From Pseudooceanicola aestuarii (GTDB taxonomy: Bacteria > Pseudomonadota > Alphaproteobacteria > Rhodobacterales > Rhodobacteraceae), in assembly GCF_010614805.1 (NCBI RefSeq), contig NZ_JAAFZC010000001.1:2272001-2336000 (forward strand): a stretch of 64,000 bases of DNA, given 5' to 3'. The first letter of the stretch is position 1. The number at the start of each line of letters is the position of its first letter. The position numbers and the translations under genes were made by a program. Below are positions 8,586-15,992 of the stretch, one piece after another. The notes under the pieces were generated by a model. The model had not been told where the DNA came from and did no database searches. It saw only the letters and a list, made by a program, of their open reading frames with translations.

Positions 8586-8686
8586 GAAGATCTAGGCCCT
8601 CGCTGGGGGCTTCGCAAGGGGGCGCGGCATGCCAGGCGCCGGGCGGTGGTGAAAATGCGCCTTTGTCGCTGAAGTTGACGAAATCT

Positions 8687-9463
8687 TCATTCTTCGGGCG
8701 CGATGGTCAGAAGATTGTAACGTGTCAGCTCCTCGGGCAGGAGGAGGTAGATTTCATCCGGCGGCGTGACCAGCGCGTGGCTCATCATCATCGGGTCCAC
8801 TCCCATGTCTGACAGGTAGCGCATGACTTCGCCCTGTCCGCGCTGGATGTCGGATACGGCCGTGAAGGCGGGGAGAAACGTGTTTTCCCCGAAATAATGC
8901 TGATGCACACCGATCCGCGCGCCGGACGCGGCGCTGCGCGTGGTGCCCGCAGCCAGAAGATAGGGGCAGGCGGACAGGCAGATGTCCGCCTCCTCCATAC
9001 GGGTGGTGACCCCCCGCTTGCGCAGTGCCCGGCCCAGGGCCAAGGCGTCCTGGACCGATCCGCCGGGCGAATTCAGGATGAAGGTCTCCGGGGCCGGCTC
9101 CACGGTGTCGAGCTGGGCGAGTATACGCTCCGCATCACCGCCCGCGATGCTGCCAGTCAGGCGATAGGTGCCGCCGCCCTCCTGTTCCAGCATCAGCCGC
9201 TCTGGCAGAGGACCATTGGTCTGCACGCCTGGGCTTGCAGGGCGCGTGACCTCCGTAGGAGAATAGCGTCGGGTCTGGTCGCCGGGATTGACTGGCTGGT
9301 CCATGCGCGGTGCGGTGGGACCGCCCAGGCGGGGCAGGGCGAAGTCACGGCCCAGATCGCCCAGAAAAAGGAACAGCGCCAGGCCAAGCTGGAATACCAG
9401 GACCGCTGCCATCGCCCGCCGGATCGCTCGTCCGTCAGATCGGTCGCCGGTCTCTGCACTCAT
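8687..9463 (-). CDS. ClpP-fold periplasmic protein with N-terminal membrane anchor (COG3904-like)
   Basis: A 258-residue protein of unknown function. Residues ~19-36 form a single membrane segment; a low-complexity proline-rich linker follows to ~90. The C-terminal domain looks like the ClpP/crotonase serine-protease fold: NSPGGSVQDA (residues 131-140) for the oxyanion loop, CLSACPYLLAAG with Ser164 at the ClpP nucleophile position, RIGVHQ with His187 at the catalytic histidine position, and a PDEIY segment that could carry the acid. This predicts a membrane-tethered, possibly active peptidase facing the periplasm. The ATG overlaps the stop of the upstream membrane-protein gene by 4 bases, so the two are probably co-translated. 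The substrate is unknown. Confidence 0.7.
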   Translation of the reverse strand: MSAETGDRSDGRAIRRAMAAVLVFQLGLALFLFLGDLGRDFALPRLGGPTAPRMDQPVNPGDQTRRYSPTEVTRPASPGVQTNGPLPERLMLEQEGGGTYRLTGSIAGGDAERILAQLDTVEPAPETFILNSPGGSVQDALALGRALRKRGVTTRMEEADICLSACPYLLAAGTTRSAASGARIGVHQHYFGENTFLPAFTAVSDIQRGQGEVMRYLSDMGVDPMMMSHALVTPPDEIYLLLPEELTRYNLLTIAPEE

Positions 9464-10752
9464 TCTAGCGCCTCTTTCGGATGGGCGGAGGGGGGCGTGT
9501 CCTGGTCCGGGCGTTGGGTCTGAGGAGAGGCCTTTGTCCCGGCGGGCGGTCTCGCAGTCTGGGCAGCGCCCGGCTGGATCAGAGCCATGTCGATATCCCG
9601 CGCGGCCTTCAGGGCGGCGCGCAGCTCCGCGATGGTCATCACGTCCTCCATCGCCTTGCCTTCCTTGCCGGAGCGGATGGCGCTCTGCGTGATGGCGAGG
9701 ATCAGGACCAGCACACCGGGTAGCAGGTCGATGGCGATGGCCCCGGCCCAGGACGGAATGAAGTTTCGCGCGTATAGGATCACGGCATCGGCGGCGGAAA
9801 TCGGGGTATATGTCGTCTCCACCGGCGGGGGCAGGGCTATGACCTCTTCCGCCGCCGCCTGCAAGGTTCGCGCGCGCTGGCCCAGAACCTCGAGCACGGA
9901 GGTGATCGTCGCGCCCTGGGCATCCCGGCTGGCCGCGCTGCTGCCGTCCAGTTCCGGCAGCACGACCGAGGCCGCAAGGTCCTGCGCCGCCCGTTGCACC
10001 AAGGGCGCTACCGACAATTGTCGCAAGCGGGTGATGATTCCCGCCAGCCGTACGGCCTGTTCGGAAAATTCCACCGACCGGGTCTCCACCGGGCCCGGTT
10101 CCACCGTCAGGGCCCGCATCCGCGACAACAAGGCGTTGCCTTCGGCGAAAGCGCTGGCCACAAGCGGTTCCTGACTTGAGATCTGGCGCTCAAGGCCTTG
10201 CAATTCCTCCGACTTCTGGCGCAGGACACGAAACACCGCCCCGCGCCCCGCAAGGCCTGACAGATTGCCTGTCGCCTCCTGTTCGGACAGATCTTCGAAC
10301 GATTGCCGGGCGCGGGCGACGTCTCGCTCAAGCCCTTGCGCCCGAAGGGAAACTTCATGCGCACGCTCCAGTGAGACCTGGTATTCCTGAACCGTCGCGG
10401 CCAGGTGTTGCTCCACCGCGGCGGCCCCTGCCAGGGCGGCGGCATTCAACCACGAGGACATCGCCACAATTGCCAATGATCCCAAGCCCATGGCCCCCAG
10501 CAACCCGCTGCGCGCCCGCGCCGTGCGCATCGCCGGGAACAGGCGCATCATGTAGGACCAGAAGACGAAGATCCCGACCGAGACGGCGACCGAATAGGCG
10601 ATTGCGGCAAAAGCCGTCATGGCGCCGTCGCCATCCAACAGGGAGGACACGCCAAGGTAAGTGTAAATGCCTGATGCTACGGACAAAATGCCCAGGGCCG
10701 CGCCGGTGAAGCTATCCAGGACCCCCAGGTGTCCCTCCAGCTCCCGCGCCAT
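9460..10752 (-). CDS. Multi-pass membrane protein with long coiled-coil domain, unknown function
   Basis: No family was recognised. Three hydrophobic segments lie in the first ~110 residues of the ATG-started protein (around GILSVASGIYTYLG, FAAIAYSVAVSVGIFVFW and GLGSLAIVAMSSWL). About 230 mostly helical residues follow, rich in Ala, Glu, Gln and Arg and likely coiled coil, then a fourth membrane segment (IAIDLLPGVLVLILAI) and a proline-rich tail. The ATG at 10752 gives 430 residues. An upstream TTG at 10809 with GGGAG seven bases before it is an equally good start and would add 19 residues. It is coupled by ATGA overlap to the ClpP-like gene, suggesting that the pair forms one membrane complex. 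Confidence 0.6.
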   Translation of the reverse strand: MARELEGHLGVLDSFTGAALGILSVASGIYTYLGVSSLLDGDGAMTAFAAIAYSVAVSVGIFVFWSYMMRLFPAMRTARARSGLLGAMGLGSLAIVAMSSWLNAAALAGAAAVEQHLAATVQEYQVSLERAHEVSLRAQGLERDVARARQSFEDLSEQEATGNLSGLAGRGAVFRVLRQKSEELQGLERQISSQEPLVASAFAEGNALLSRMRALTVEPGPVETRSVEFSEQAVRLAGIITRLRQLSVAPLVQRAAQDLAASVVLPELDGSSAASRDAQGATITSVLEVLGQRARTLQAAAEEVIALPPPVETTYTPISAADAVILYARNFIPSWAGAIAIDLLPGVLVLILAITQSAIRSGKEGKAMEDVMTIAELRAALKAARDIDMALIQPGAAQTARPPAGTKASPQTQRPDQDTPPSAHPKEALE

Positions 10753-10944
10753 GCGCGTGCCGCGATCGCCTGCCTGACGGGCATCCTGACCCGAATCCGT
10801 GCCACCCAATTGCTTTCTCCCGACATACCTGTCGCGCGAGGATCGGCGACGGGCCTGCCCGAGAAGATAGGCATGTAGGTGCCAAAAGTCATGCAAACAG
10901 CCCTGTCGCCTTGCATTTGTTCACGAAATGTTCATTGTTTGCGG

Positions 10945-11400
10945 ATGGTATTGACGACATTCACCCCCACCCCGGTGCCGCCGCAACCGGGGCAGATTCT
11001 GGCCCGCGGTGTTTGCCGCCTGCTGGCCAGTCACGGTTTCGCCTGTGTGGAGGAGTTCGTGCCAAAAAGGGGGAAGCGGCTGGATGTGATGGCGATTGGC
11101 CCGAAGGGGGAATTGTGGATCGTCGAATGCAAATCATCGCGGGCGGATTTCACCTCCGACGCGAAATGGCAAAGTTATCTGGAATGGGGCGACCGCTTCT
11201 TCTGGGCCGTGGACGCCGATTTCCCGGTCGACCTTCTTCCGGAGGAGAGTGGCCTGATCCTGGCCGATTCCCATGGTGGGGAAATCCTGCGCATGGGGCC
11301 GGAGACGCGGCTGGCCGGGGCCCGGCGCAAGGCGCTGACCACGAAACTGGCGCGCGACGCGGCGCGCCGGCTGCAAGGTTTGCGCGATCCCCGATTATAG
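10945..11400 (+). CDS. mmcB: MmcB-family DNA repair protein (putative PD-(D/E)XK nuclease)
   Basis: A 151-residue member of the MmcB family, known from Caulobacter as part of an SOS-linked mutagenic repair response. The nuclease-like core is visible: RLDVMAIGPKGELWIVECKSS supplies D and ExK in the spacing of PD-(D/E)XK enzymes. The frame extends upstream to an earlier start at 10879, but MVLTTFTPTP at 10945 begins nearer the conserved part and avoids the divergent gene's leader. It is divergent from the membrane-protein gene at 10752. No LexA box was identified with confidence in the 190 bases between them. Confidence 0.8.
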   Translation: MVLTTFTPTPVPPQPGQILARGVCRLLASHGFACVEEFVPKRGKRLDVMAIGPKGELWIVECKSSRADFTSDAKWQSYLEWGDRFFWAVDADFPVDLLPEESGLILADSHGGEILRMGPETRLAGARRKALTTKLARDAARRLQGLRDPRL

Positions 11401-11429
11401 TGCGGGGAAAACGGGCGCCGCGCTGTAGT

Positions 11430-11633
11430 TCAGCGACGCTTGCTCTTCTTGCCAACCTTTTCGGCCGCCATGGCGGCTGCGCGAATCTCTTCGGCAATCT
11501 CGATCGCCTCACCGGGTTCGAAATCCATCGGGATTTCCATTCCGTTGGCTTCGATGAAAAGTCGAACCATCCCCGTATCGGTCGGTCCGATCTGAAGATT
11601 CGCTTCGATGTCGCGTTCTGTGTCGATGCCCAT
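11430..11633 (-). CDS. Small conserved protein (DUF6324-like)
   Basis: A 67-residue acidic protein that ends in a basic tail (KVGKKSKRR). It reads GMVRLFIEANGMEIPMDFEP in its middle. By memory it matches a small Rhodobacteraceae family annotated as DUF6324, of unknown function. The ATG at 11633 is preferred over the one at 11639 because GGAGG sits 7 bases before the former and only one before the latter. It converges with mmcB across a 29-base gap. Confidence 0.7.
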   Translation of the reverse strand: MGIDTERDIEANLQIGPTDTGMVRLFIEANGMEIPMDFEPGEAIEIAEEIRAAAMAAEKVGKKSKRR

Positions 11634-11861
11634 GTGCATGCCTCCGAATTTCGCCAGTCGCTACTCCCGACGGCCATGATTTGCAAGTCTGTCACCAGGT
11701 TGCGCCATTCATACACGCCGCGTGTTTGGGCGGCTGTCCAGATGCGGGATGGCCCTGTGCCCTCTGGACGCATGCCGCCCGGGAAATTCGATTCCCGTGT
11801 AAAGATGGCGTGCCGACCCTCTTGCATTCAGCGCGGGAGGGGGGTATTCGGCCCTCCACGT

Positions 11862-11938
11862 GCCGCCTTAGCTCAGTTGGTTAGAGCGCTGGATTGTGGA
11901 TCCAGAGGTCCCCCGTTCAAACCGGGGAGGCGGTACCA
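11862..11938 (+). tRNA. tRNA-His (GTG), with A73 and no encoded G-1
   Basis: A complete 77-base cloverleaf can be drawn: acceptor GCCGCCT/AGGCGGT, D-stem GCTC/GAGC, anticodon stem CTGGA/TCCAG with loop TTGTGGA (anticodon GTG, His), T-stem CCCCG/CGGGG with TTCAAAC, then A73 and an encoded CCA. The base before position 1 is T, so no G-1 is encoded, and the discriminator is A rather than C. Both are the state reported for a clade of alphaproteobacteria with an unusual histidyl-tRNA synthetase. The first acceptor pair is a G-U wobble. Positions 11639-11861 upstream hold no recognised gene. Confidence 0.97.
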
Positions 11939-12006
11939 TAGCTTCCCTGCTTCTCATTTATTTTGGTATGTGCGAGTTTCGGCCGCCGTTTGGCCGTGGC
12001 AATCCG

Positions 12007-12336
12007 CTACCTGTCCGTCACGATCTGAATGTCCTGCCGCAGCGCGCCAGTTTCGGCGGAGTAGATCAGGATGCGATCGTCCGCCGTGACCACGGCGAAC
12101 CAGTCGGTCCCCCGTGTGAAGGCGGCCGGTATCATACCCTCAGGCAAGGTGATCGTATCGGGAATCCCGGCCTCCGGCACGGCGGTAAAGCGGATGACAA
12201 CCACGACAAGGAGGACTAGAAACCCCGCAATCATCACAGCGGTCAGCACGGTCACGAGCTGACGCAGCAAGCGCAGGTTGGCGGGTTCTTCCACCGGGTC
12301 CGCCTCCGGCATGTCGTTACGAGGATTCTCGGCCAT
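12007..12336 (-). CDS. Small single-pass membrane protein (DUF6476-like)
   Basis: A 109-residue protein with an acidic N-terminus, one strong membrane segment (TVLTAVMIAGFLVLLVVVVI) and a C-terminal domain of about 50 residues likely in the periplasm (GTDWFAVVTADDRILIYSAE), which reads like a single beta-propeller blade. By memory it matches a Rhodobacteraceae family annotated as DUF6476; no function is known. The ATG at 12336 is chosen over the GTG at 12342 because GGGAG lies 8 bases upstream of the ATG. That start codon shares two bases with the start codon of the divergent rluD-like gene. Confidence 0.7.
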   Translation of the reverse strand: MAENPRNDMPEADPVEEPANLRLLRQLVTVLTAVMIAGFLVLLVVVVIRFTAVPEAGIPDTITLPEGMIPAAFTRGTDWFAVVTADDRILIYSAETGALRQDIQIVTDR

Positions 12337-13372
12337 GGTCACCGCTCCCGAGGCAGATCATATCATCGTCCGGATCGCTGACGATCCGCCTGCCCGTCTT
12401 GATAAGGCGCTTGCCCGCGATGTGCCAGTGGCGGCGGCGCTGTCGCGGACCCGGTTGGCGCGGCTGATTGCAGAGGGAGCCGTCCGCCGCGGCGGAATAG
12501 CATTGACCGATGCGAAAACGCGGGTGACGGCGGGGGAGGATATCGTGATCCATGTCCCCCGGATCGTCGATATCCCAACAGCGGCGGAGGCGATTCCCCT
12601 CGACATCCGGTACGAGGATGCGGATCTGGTGGTCGTTCTGAAACCGGCCGGCATGGTGGTGCACCCGGCGCCAGGCGCCCCGAATGGCACCTTGGTCAAC
12701 GCGCTGCTGTCCCATTGCGGGGACACGTTGTCCGGGATCGGTGGCAAACGCCGCCCGGGGATCGTGCACCGGATCGACAAGGAGACCTCGGGCCTTCTGG
12801 TGGTGGCGAAATCGGACCGGGCGCATCACGGCCTGGCGGCGCAATTCGCCGCCCACACGGCGGAACGGGCCTACCTTGCCCTGTGTCACGGGGTGCCGGA
12901 TCCGTCGGATCCCAGGTTGCGCGGCCTACGCGGCGTCGGTTGGGAAAGCGGCGCGATCCTGCGGATGGCCACACAGCTGGACCGCCATCGCGGCGATCGG
13001 CAGAAGCAGGCGGTGACCTTTGACGGGGGCCGCCATGCGGTCACGCGGGCGAAGGTTCTGGAGCGGTTCGGCCAGCCTGCGGCAGCGGCGCTGTTGGAAT
13101 GTCGGCTGGAAACCGGGCGGACGCATCAGATTCGCGTGCACATGGCCTATGCCGGGCACGGGCTGGTCGGCGATCCGGTATATGGCGGGCGCAGGCGGGC
13201 CTCTGCCAATGCGTTGGGCCCGGTCGTGGCGGCGGCGCTGACCGGGTTCCGGCGGCAGGCCCTACATGCCGCCGTGCTGGGGTTCGATCATCCCGTCACC
13301 GGCGCCGAGATGCGGTTCGAGGCGGAATTGCCGGACGATTTCGCCGATCTTCTGACCCGCCTGCGCGGATAG
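12335..13372 (+). CDS. RluA/RluD-family pseudouridine synthase
   Basis: A 345-residue pseudouridine synthase of the RluA family, most like RluD, which modifies helix 69 of 23S rRNA. An N-terminal S4 RNA-binding domain (RLDKALARDVPVAAALSRTR, residues ~15-75) precedes the catalytic domain. The catalytic aspartate sits in GIVHRIDKETSG, slightly different from the usual HRLDKDTSG. GRTHQIRVHMAYAGHGLVGD is the conserved closing motif. The ATG at 12335 has AGGA 9 bases upstream. The first codon sits inside the CCATGG shared with the divergent gene. A short terminator follows at 13393. Confidence 0.88.
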   Translation: MVTAPEADHIIVRIADDPPARLDKALARDVPVAAALSRTRLARLIAEGAVRRGGIALTDAKTRVTAGEDIVIHVPRIVDIPTAAEAIPLDIRYEDADLVVVLKPAGMVVHPAPGAPNGTLVNALLSHCGDTLSGIGGKRRPGIVHRIDKETSGLLVVAKSDRAHHGLAAQFAAHTAERAYLALCHGVPDPSDPRLRGLRGVGWESGAILRMATQLDRHRGDRQKQAVTFDGGRHAVTRAKVLERFGQPAAAALLECRLETGRTHQIRVHMAYAGHGLVGDPVYGGRRRASANALGPVVAAALTGFRRQALHAAVLGFDHPVTGAEMRFEAELPDDFADLLTRLRG

Positions 13373-13392
13373 AGCCGCGCGTCCAGCGCTAC

Positions 13393-13408
13393 AGGCCGGT
13401 CGGCCTTT
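13393..13408 (+). terminator. Short terminator after the pseudouridine synthase gene
   Basis: A 5-bp stem AGGCC/GGCCT around GGTC is followed directly by TT, giving a TTT run at its end, 21 bases after the stop. It is weak but well placed. It would separate the rluD-like gene from rpoH. Confidence 0.5.
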
Positions 13409-13577
13409 GTGCGGATTTCGCCAAGGGCGCACATTGGTCCTGCGAAAATACCGGAAGACCCGGACGCCGGAGTGTAACATTGTGGGCTCCCGCACAAGAT
13501 GGCGTGAATTTGCCGAAACACGCGGACGGTGGGCGACGGAATCCGTTAGGCGAACGTTAAATAATCTCAGGCAAGAG

Positions 13578-13634
13578 AGTTGAACGGAAAGGTTCAGCTG
13601 ACTAGATGGATGTTAAGGCCGTTTACATCGGCCT
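13578..13634 (+). promoter_or_regulatory. Two hairpins in the rpoH leader
   Basis: Upstream of the rpoH start are two successive hairpins. The first pairs AGTTGAAC (13578-13585) with GTTCAGCT (13592-13599), with one G-U pair. The second pairs AGGCCG (13616-13621) with CGGCCT (13629-13634). The second ends just before the AAGGA ribosome binding site of rpoH. Translational control by a structured leader is known for rpoH in E. coli and for ROSE-type thermometers in alphaproteobacteria; whether this leader is heat-sensitive is inference. Confidence 0.4.
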
Positions 13635-13656
13635 CCGAACAAGGAAGGACAGGGTC

Positions 13657-14553
13657 GTGAGCAATTATGCAAATCTTCCGGCACCAACCCCGGAAGGCGG
13701 GCTTAACCGCTACCTTCAGGAGATTCGCAGGTTCCCAATGCTGGAGCCGGAGCAGGAATACATGCTCGCCAAACGCTGGGTCGAAGACCAGGACACCGAG
13801 GCCGCGCACCAATTGGTGACGTCGCACCTGCGGCTGGCGGCAAAAATCGCCATGGGCTACCGCGGCTATGGCCTGCCCCAGGCGGAGGTCGTCTCGGAAG
13901 CCAATGTCGGGCTGATGCAGGCGGTCAAACGCTTCGATCCTGAGAAGGGCTTTCGGCTTGCGACCTATGCCATGTGGTGGATTCGCGCCTCCATCCAGGA
14001 ATATATTCTGCGTTCCTGGAGCCTTGTGAAACTTGGCACGACTTCGGCGCAGAAGAAACTCTTCTTCAACCTCCGCAAGGCCAAGGCCCGGATCGGCGCG
14101 CTGGAGGACGGTGACCTGCATCCCGACAAGGTCAAGCAGATTGCGACCGACCTGGGCGTGACAGAGGCTGAGGTCATTTCCATGAACCGGCGGATGTCCG
14201 GCGGCGATGCGTCCCTGAACGCCACCGTGGGTGCGGAAGCCGACAGCGCCATGCAATGGCAGGACTGGCTGGAGGACGAGGATGCCAACCAGGCAGAGGA
14301 TTACGCGGAGCGGGACGAATTGACCGCGCGTCGCGAACTTCTGGCAGAGGCGATGTCTGTCCTGAACGATCGGGAGAAGGATATCCTGACCCAACGCCGA
14401 CTGAGCGAAGAGACCGTGACGCTGGAAGACCTGTCGGAAACCTACGGCGTCAGCCGCGAGCGGATTCGCCAGATCGAGGTCCGGGCGTTTGAAAAGCTGC
14501 AACAGAAGATGCGCGATCTGGCCCGTGAAAAGGGCATGCTGGCGATCGCCTGA
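13657..14553 (+). CDS. rpoH: RNA polymerase sigma factor RpoH (sigma-32)
   Basis: A 298-residue heat-shock sigma factor. The RpoH box QKKLFFNLR identifies it. Region 2 (LVTSHLRLAAKIAMGYRGYG through TYAMWWIRASIQEYIL) binds the -10 element and core polymerase. Region 4 (LSETYGVSRERIRQIEVRAF) is the -35-binding helix-turn-helix. The GTG at 13657 is chosen because it starts the family N-terminus MSNYANLPAPTPEGG and has AAGGA 8 bases upstream; the upstream ATG at 13606 would put the leader hairpins inside the coding region. Sequence type looks like RpoHI of Rhodobacterales. It is probably transcribed alone. Confidence 0.93.
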   Translation: MSNYANLPAPTPEGGLNRYLQEIRRFPMLEPEQEYMLAKRWVEDQDTEAAHQLVTSHLRLAAKIAMGYRGYGLPQAEVVSEANVGLMQAVKRFDPEKGFRLATYAMWWIRASIQEYILRSWSLVKLGTTSAQKKLFFNLRKAKARIGALEDGDLHPDKVKQIATDLGVTEAEVISMNRRMSGGDASLNATVGAEADSAMQWQDWLEDEDANQAEDYAERDELTARRELLAEAMSVLNDREKDILTQRRLSEETVTLEDLSETYGVSRERIRQIEVRAFEKLQQKMRDLAREKGMLAIA

Positions 14554-14603
14554 TCACGGCGTCGCCTGGCCCCGCCCCTCGGAACAGGGGGCGGGGCGAT
14601 GAA

Positions 14604-15992
14604 TCAGGCGGCCGGGCCGCCGGTTTCGCCGATGTCCCAGAAGACGCCGGCCATGACGCGCAGGGCATCGCGGCTGACACCTTTCAGCACATGCTCATTC
14701 GGTGCGTGCTGCGAACAGCCGCGGTAGGAATGCGGCACCCAGATCGTCGGCAGGTCCAGGATGTCGGTGAAGCTGTCGTTGGGCAGCGATCCGGCGAGGT
14801 TCGGCAGCACATGCAGATCACCGCCGCTGGTGGTGCGGATCGACTGGCCGACGAATTCGGCCCAGGGGTGGTCCGGGTCCAGCCGCGTCGCGGCAAAGAA
14901 GCCGCGATCATGGGGGGTGATGGTCACATTCTCGAACCCGTGCGCATCCAGATGGCGGCGCAGGGCGGGAATCACGTCCTCGGGATCTGTGCCGACGACA
15001 TAGCGCAGCTGGCAGGTGGCCCGTGCCCAGCCCGAAATCGCGTTCACCGGGGCCTCCGGCACGCCGGAAACCATGGCCAGCACGGCGAAACTGTTCCAGC
15101 CAAAGACGCGTTCGGCGGGGGTCAGGTCCGCTTCGCCCCAATCGGGGTTCACCTCCGGGCCCTCGCCGCCGGTGACGGGCAGATCGCGCACGGCGGCGCG
15201 GACCTTGTCGGTCAGGCTGTCGGGGCGCCATTCGGGCAGCTTGATCTGGCCCCGGCGGTCGGTGATGCAGGCCAGCGCATGGGCCAGGATCATCGCCGGG
15301 TCGGCCAGCAGGCCGCCCCAATTGCCGGAATGGTGCGCGCCTTCATGCGTCTCGACCGTCAGGTCGAAGGTCGTTCCGCCGCGCGAGCCCATGAACATCG
15401 TCGGCACGTCCGGTTGCAGGCGCGGCCCGTCGGAGGCGATCAGCACATCGGCGGTCAGCTTGTCCTTGTGGCTGCGGAACACCTCCGGCAGCCCGCAGGA
15501 GCCGACCTCCTCGCTCATCTCCAGGACGATCCGCAGGTTGAACCCCAGCCGCCCACGCACGGCCAGAACGGCCTCCAGCGCGGCGATGTTGATCAGGTGT
15601 TGCCCCTTGTTGTCCGCAGCGCCCCGGCCATAGAGGCGGTCACCTTCCTCCACCAAGGTCCAGGGGTGCAGCCCCTCGCGCCACATGCCCTCCTGTCCGC
15701 GCACGGTATCGCCGTGGCCATAGGTCAGGATCATCGGCAGGTCATCGCCTTCGCGCCGTTCCCCGATCAGAAGCGGCCCACCGCGCGGATCGGGATTTTC
15801 CAGCATCTCGCAGTCGAAGCCCAGGGCCTGGAGCCGGGGCAGCATCGCCTCGTCCAGATAGCGGCGCAGTTCAGGTGCGCCTTCAGGATCCTGGCTGGTG
15901 CTTTCAAAGGCGACCAGATCGGCCAGTTCGGACTGGAACGTTCCCTGATCGAAATAATCGCTGACCTTGGCGATTGCGGCGTCGCGGCTCAT
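14604..15992 (-). CDS. M20-family metallopeptidase (dipeptidase-like)
   Basis: A 462-residue zinc peptidase of the M20 family, which splits dipeptides or related amides in the cytoplasm. Metal-site motifs are present: YGHGDTV, GRGAADNKGQHL (bridging Asp), EMSEEVGS (catalytic Glu pair), ASDGPR and the closing CSQHAPNEH. A dimerisation domain occupies roughly residues 200-330. The ATG at 15992 overlaps the stop of the gamma-glutamyltransferase gene by 4 bases; the longer open frame upstream runs out of frame through that gene and is not used. It is the last gene of an operon with ggt and a peptide ABC importer, so it probably degrades the imported compound. Confidence 0.88.
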   Translation of the reverse strand: MSRDAAIAKVSDYFDQGTFQSELADLVAFESTSQDPEGAPELRRYLDEAMLPRLQALGFDCEMLENPDPRGGPLLIGERREGDDLPMILTYGHGDTVRGQEGMWREGLHPWTLVEEGDRLYGRGAADNKGQHLINIAALEAVLAVRGRLGFNLRIVLEMSEEVGSCGLPEVFRSHKDKLTADVLIASDGPRLQPDVPTMFMGSRGGTTFDLTVETHEGAHHSGNWGGLLADPAMILAHALACITDRRGQIKLPEWRPDSLTDKVRAAVRDLPVTGGEGPEVNPDWGEADLTPAERVFGWNSFAVLAMVSGVPEAPVNAISGWARATCQLRYVVGTDPEDVIPALRRHLDAHGFENVTITPHDRGFFAATRLDPDHPWAEFVGQSIRTTSGGDLHVLPNLAGSLPNDSFTDILDLPTIWVPHSYRGCSQHAPNEHVLKGVSRDALRVMAGVFWDIGETGGPAA

